17,784 nt of DNA. Source: Candidatus Zixiibacteriota bacterium. Its GTDB lineage: Bacteria > Zixibacteria > MSB-5A5 > GN15 > JAAZOE01. Shown piece by piece: positions 15,272 to 17,784 of the stretch. Below the pieces are notes generated by a model. That model ran no database searches. It was not told the origin of the DNA and was given only the letters and a program-made list of their open reading frames with translations. The translations under genes and the position numbers were made by a program. Numbering within the stretch: the first letter of the stretch is position 1; each line of letters begins with the position of its first letter. The stretch lies in contig JAQVRW010000017.1 in assembly GCA_028700875.1 (NCBI GenBank), forward strand, positions 1-17,784, given 5' to 3'.

Positions 15272-15384
15272 TCGGATGGGAGGGTAATTCCCTATTTGCA
15301 TAAACGATTAGGCTCCCACAGCCCGTTGCGGGAGGAGGGTTGCCGGTTTGAATACAGGTGGCAGATTACGTAAGCTGATGGTGG
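15272..15384 (+). repeat. Dispersed repeat copy B, upstream of the nuclease gene
   Basis: Second copy of the repeat at 631-764, in the same orientation to its downstream gene. Shared blocks are TCGGA-GG, GGTAATT, CGATTA, CCCACAGCCCG, GGGTTGCC and CGTAAG-TGATG. The central hairpin is kept in changed form: CCCG-TTG-CGGG here, against the longer stem in copy A. Conservation of the paired shape and of the promoter-like core suggests a functional unit. Confidence 0.7.
15348..15376 (+). promoter_or_regulatory. Candidate promoter in repeat copy B
   Basis: TTGAAT (15348-15353), 17 bases, TAAGCT (15371-15376). Both boxes sit at the positions equivalent to TTGACA and TAAGTT in copy A. Transcription would start near 15383, giving a leader of about 27 bases with AAGGAG at 15400-15405. 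The matches to consensus are moderate; the conserved spacing is the main support. Confidence 0.4.
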
Positions 15385-15409
15385 ATTTCCCCTTAGATTA
15401 AGGAGCACT

Positions 15410-16510
15410 ATGAAGTATTGGCAAATCATGGCAGGGTCAGCTTCCAGAGATTATAGTGAGGATTTTCTGAGATATGGCATAGCGTTTGTAGGGGGTGAAG
15501 GAAATATCAAAGCTATCGAATCGATTCATCAAGGCGACCTGATCGTTCTAAAGAGGGGAATGAGCGAGATCTTGGCCGTCGGACGAGTAGTTGACCGAAA
15601 TGGCAAAATCAAGGGTAATGCGACTAACGAGACTGAAAGGGATATGGAGTGGTTACGGGATTATGATGGATGGGACCTCCCGGCATACTGTTTTGTGGAT
15701 TGGCATGTACCACCTGACCCGGAGCCCGTCAAGGGATTGACAAGAGCCACTGTTGAGGGGGTGAATCTCCAAGTTCTGCGAGAGATCGCCGATCGTATTT
15801 ACAACTCAAGTGTCCCCAAAACGCCTGAAGATCATCTTCCTGGACCTACGGAAGCGCTTGAGGATCACGAAATATTGACGCACCTAATAGGATTGGGGCT
15901 TAGCCCCTCTACTGCAGATATGCTCACGACAACATTTGGCCGGGTGCGATTACTTGCCAGTTACTACTACACCCGGTGCAACTGGGAAGATGTCAGGGAG
16001 CATGAAACCCGCACTTTTTTGATTGTCCCCTTGCTGCTTGCTCTTGGATGGTCAGAGCAGCAGATGAAAATAGAACTCGGGGCAGGCGGCAAGCGGATTG
16101 ACATTGCCTGCTTCAGGCGAGCTTATCGCAGAGACGCCAAGAACAATCCAAATAACGGAGATTGTGCACTCATTCTGGAGAGCAAGGGGTTCAGTCAGGG
16201 ACTGGACTATGCCCACACCCAAGGCAAGGGATATGCAACGTGGTTTTCCTCCTGTCAGGTCGTCATCGCTTCGAACGGGTACTGCTACAAGGCCTATCAA
16301 CGAAATGATCAGGGGGATGGATTTAGCGTTGAGCCGTCTGCATATCTCAACTTGCTTAGACCGAGGAAACAGTATTCGCGAAATCCAGATGTCAAAGGCG
16401 GCCTAGCACTGTTGGAATTGTTGCTGCCGAACGCATCGTCTTCAATCAGGGATTTGGGTCATATTTCGTGCGTCGACGCCACGGCCGCGGCGGGTGGCCG
16501 CGACCTGTGA
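15410..16510 (+). CDS. EVE/PUA-like domain fused to PD-(D/E)XK (HsdR_N-like) nuclease
   Basis: A 366-residue protein. Residues 1 to about 105 read as a PUA/EVE-like fold: MKYWQIMAGSASRDY, then GDLIVLKRGMSEILAVGRVVDRNG. This superfamily often binds modified bases. A helical linker contains DHEILTHLIGLGLSPSTADML (about 146-166). From about residue 200, EHETRTFLIVPLLLALGW leads into a restriction-type nuclease core: D231 in KRIDIACF, E257 and K259 in LILESKG, and Q271GKGY275, matching the D...ExK...QxxxY layout of type I restriction (HsdR) N-terminal nucleases. The likely role is modification-dependent DNA restriction, for example phage defence. It stands alone without methylase or helicase. AAGGAG lies four bases before the ATG. 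The last dozen or so residues (ATAAAGGRDL end) are encoded by a dispersed palindromic repeat, so the native C-terminus may have been replaced. Family names are inferred from motifs. Confidence 0.75.
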   Translation: MKYWQIMAGSASRDYSEDFLRYGIAFVGGEGNIKAIESIHQGDLIVLKRGMSEILAVGRVVDRNGKIKGNATNETERDMEWLRDYDGWDLPAYCFVDWHVPPDPEPVKGLTRATVEGVNLQVLREIADRIYNSSVPKTPEDHLPGPTEALEDHEILTHLIGLGLSPSTADMLTTTFGRVRLLASYYYTRCNWEDVREHETRTFLIVPLLLALGWSEQQMKIELGAGGKRIDIACFRRAYRRDAKNNPNNGDCALILESKGFSQGLDYAHTQGKGYATWFSSCQVVIASNGYCYKAYQRNDQGDGFSVEPSAYLNLLRPRKQYSRNPDVKGGLALLELLLPNASSSIRDLGHISCVDATAAAGGRDL

Positions 16511-16523
16511 TCGCGGCTTGCCA
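16489..16523 (+). repeat. Right copy of the 35-bp inverted repeat
   Basis: Matches the reverse complement of 14816-14850 at 32 of 35 positions. It contains GCCGCGA (16497-16503) and TCGCGGC (16511-16517) as a perfect 7-bp hairpin, and the nuclease stop codon TGA (16508-16510) lies in its loop. The repeat therefore overlaps the 3' end of the nuclease gene. Confidence 0.65.
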
Positions 16524-16536
16524 AGCGCCTCTCCTC

Positions 16537-16552
16537 GCATGACCCGTCATGC
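16537..16552. repeat. Small perfect hairpin downstream of the nuclease gene
   Basis: GCATGA-CCCG-TCATGC is a perfect 6-bp stem with a four-base loop, 27 bases after the nuclease stop. No T-run follows, so it is not a canonical terminator. The rest of 16511-16718 has no recognisable gene. Confidence 0.4.
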
Positions 16553-16718
16553 ATGGCAAAGCCGGATCGGCGACCCTCCTCCTGAAAAAGAATTTGCCCA
16601 CCCGGTGCAAAAAGCCTAATTTTGATGAAGTCGTTTGGCAGTAACCGAGATCGTGAAAAGGAGTTGCCGAGCAAATATGAAAATTCATCAATGGACTCGA
16701 TCAGCAGGTCGAATCAGT

Positions 16719-17784
16719 ATGCGACCGTATCGCGCGGGAAAGTGTTTTGTGCCTCTTTTAAGCCTCGCCATACTGCTTCTCTTCTTTGGTGCGATTGGTC
16801 TTGCCCAGACCGATCCGGCAACCGAAGCGGAGACCGATACCCTGGTCTTGAAAAAGCTGGAATGGTTTCAGAATATGAAATTCGGTTTGCTGATGCACTG
16901 GGGCACATACAGTCAATGGCAGATCGTCGAAAGCTGGAGCCTCTGCCCCGAAGATGAAAACTGGTGCGAACGGCGCGGCGCTCACGCCAAGGACTATTAC
17001 GAGTATAAGACGGCCTACGAATATTTGATCACCGGTTTCAACCCGATCAAGTTCGACCCGGATTCCTGGGCCATCGCCGCCAGGGACGCCGGGATGCGGT
17101 ATGTCATCTTCACGACCAAGCATCATGATGGTTTCTGCATGTTCGACACCCGTGAAACCGATTATAAGATCACGTCCAAAGACTGTCCCTTCAGTTCCAA
17201 CCCCAAAAGCAATATCACCAGGGAAATCTTCGATGCCTTCCGCAAGCAGGGATTCGGCGTCGGCGCCTACTTCTCCAAGGCGGACTGGCATTGCCCGGAT
17301 TACTGGTGGCCCTATTTCCCGCCGTTCGACCGCAACGTGAATTATGATATCGCCAAATACCCTCAGAAATGGGAAGCGTTCAAGAATTTCACTTATAATC
17401 AAATCAAAGAATTGATGAGCGATTACGGGACCGTCGATATTCTCTGGCTCGACGGCGGCTGGGTTCAGCCCATGACGCCGACCTCCCCCCGCTGGGGCAA
17501 GAACCCGTGCGACCAGAATATCGATATGCCTAAAATCGCCGCCATGGCCCGTTCGTTGCAGCCGGGGCTTATCATTGTCGACCGGGCGGTCGAAGGACGC
17601 TATCAGAACTACCGGACGCCGGAACAGGAAATCCCCGACACGGCGCTCGACTACGTCTGGGAGACGTGCATGACGATGGCGACGTCATGGAGCTATGTCG
17701 CCACCGATACGTATAAGCCCACCGGGAAACTGGTTCATCTCCTGGTTGACATAGTAGCCAAGGGGGGCAACCTGTTGCTCAATA
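16719..17784 (+). CDS. Secreted alpha-L-fucosidase, GH29, partial (runs off window)
   Basis: The frame is open to the end of the window, giving 355 complete codons of a family usually 450 residues or longer. The N-terminus is a clear signal peptide: basic start MRPYRAGK, hydrophobic core LLSLAILLLFFGAIG, and probable cleavage after GLA before QTDP. GH29 hallmarks follow: FGLLMH60WG, the TTKH135H136D137GF block, GAYFSKADWH, and DILWLD245GGW, whose Asp is the expected catalytic nucleophile. The enzyme would act in the periplasm or outside the cell, removing terminal L-fucose from glycans. The ATG at 16719 is chosen because it gives the full signal peptide; only a weak AGGT lies nine bases upstream. 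The acid/base residue cannot be assigned with confidence. It appears unrelated to the osmotic genes upstream. Confidence 0.88.
   Translation, partial: MRPYRAGKCFVPLLSLAILLLFFGAIGLAQTDPATEAETDTLVLKKLEWFQNMKFGLLMHWGTYSQWQIVESWSLCPEDENWCERRGAHAKDYYEYKTAYEYLITGFNPIKFDPDSWAIAARDAGMRYVIFTTKHHDGFCMFDTRETDYKITSKDCPFSSNPKSNITREIFDAFRKQGFGVGAYFSKADWHCPDYWWPYFPPFDRNVNYDIAKYPQKWEAFKNFTYNQIKELMSDYGTVDILWLDGGWVQPMTPTSPRWGKNPCDQNIDMPKIAAMARSLQPGLIIVDRAVEGRYQNYRTPEQEIPDTALDYVWETCMTMATSWSYVATDTYKPTGKLVHLLVDIVAKGGNLLLN

Noticed and set aside
16758..17402. A 214-codon minus-strand frame opposite the fucosidase
   Set aside because: The plus strand carries clear GH29 motifs and a signal peptide across the same bases; the minus frame has no motif.

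Overview
This 17.8 kb window comes from a bacterium of moderate GC content (low to mid 50s per cent, by eye). The gene families point to an anaerobic or facultative, Gram-negative-type lineage. Noncoding gaps packed with short GC-rich palindromes resemble uncultivated groups such as deltaproteobacteria or Zixibacteria-like phyla, but that placement is weak. No tRNA, rRNA, CRISPR array or transposase gene was seen.

Layout. Bases 1-272 are a palindrome-rich gap, followed by a small stand-alone PAS protein (273-614). A long plus-strand run then carries a long-form KamA-family radical SAM aminomutase (774-2573), a putative Na+/H+ antiporter (2976-4232), a ClC chloride channel/transporter with paired CBS domains (4340-6079), a MarR-family regulator (6271-6870), and a frameshifted MscS remnant (about 6950-7338). 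It ends with a tightly overlapping trehalose operon: GT20 synthase, HAD phosphatase, DUF5752-like protein and TreT-like trehalose synthase (7295-11579). A convergent minus-strand pair follows: an APC amino-acid permease with two UspA-like domains, split by one in-frame TAA (14620-12350), and a TM-helix-repeat protein related to mechanosensitive channels (12357-11662). After a palindrome-rich gap of about 790 bp comes a probable defence gene, an EVE/PUA-like domain joined to a PD-(D/E)XK nuclease domain (15410-16510). The window ends inside a secreted GH29 alpha-L-fucosidase (16719 to beyond 17784).

How it fits together. From 774 to 14620 nearly every gene has a plausible role in salt or turgor control. 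The aminomutase has Lys and Asn where lysine 2,3-aminomutase has its two lysine-binding Asp residues. That is the published signature of glutamate 2,3-aminomutase, so it probably makes the compatible solute beta-glutamate. The operon makes trehalose by two apparent routes. The antiporter, ClC protein, channel-like proteins and permease would move ions and solutes, and the MarR protein is a natural regulator. I read this as an osmoadaptation island; that is inference from content and order.

Structure beyond genes. The aminomutase and the nuclease gene, 14.6 kb apart, are preceded by diverged copies of one repeat (631-764 and 15272-15384). Both copies keep a promoter-like TTGA--/N17/TAAG-T core. 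The nuclease gene is also bracketed by a 35-bp inverted repeat (14816-14850 and 16489-16523). A perfect 10-bp inverted repeat contains the stop codons of the two convergent operons (11577-11664).
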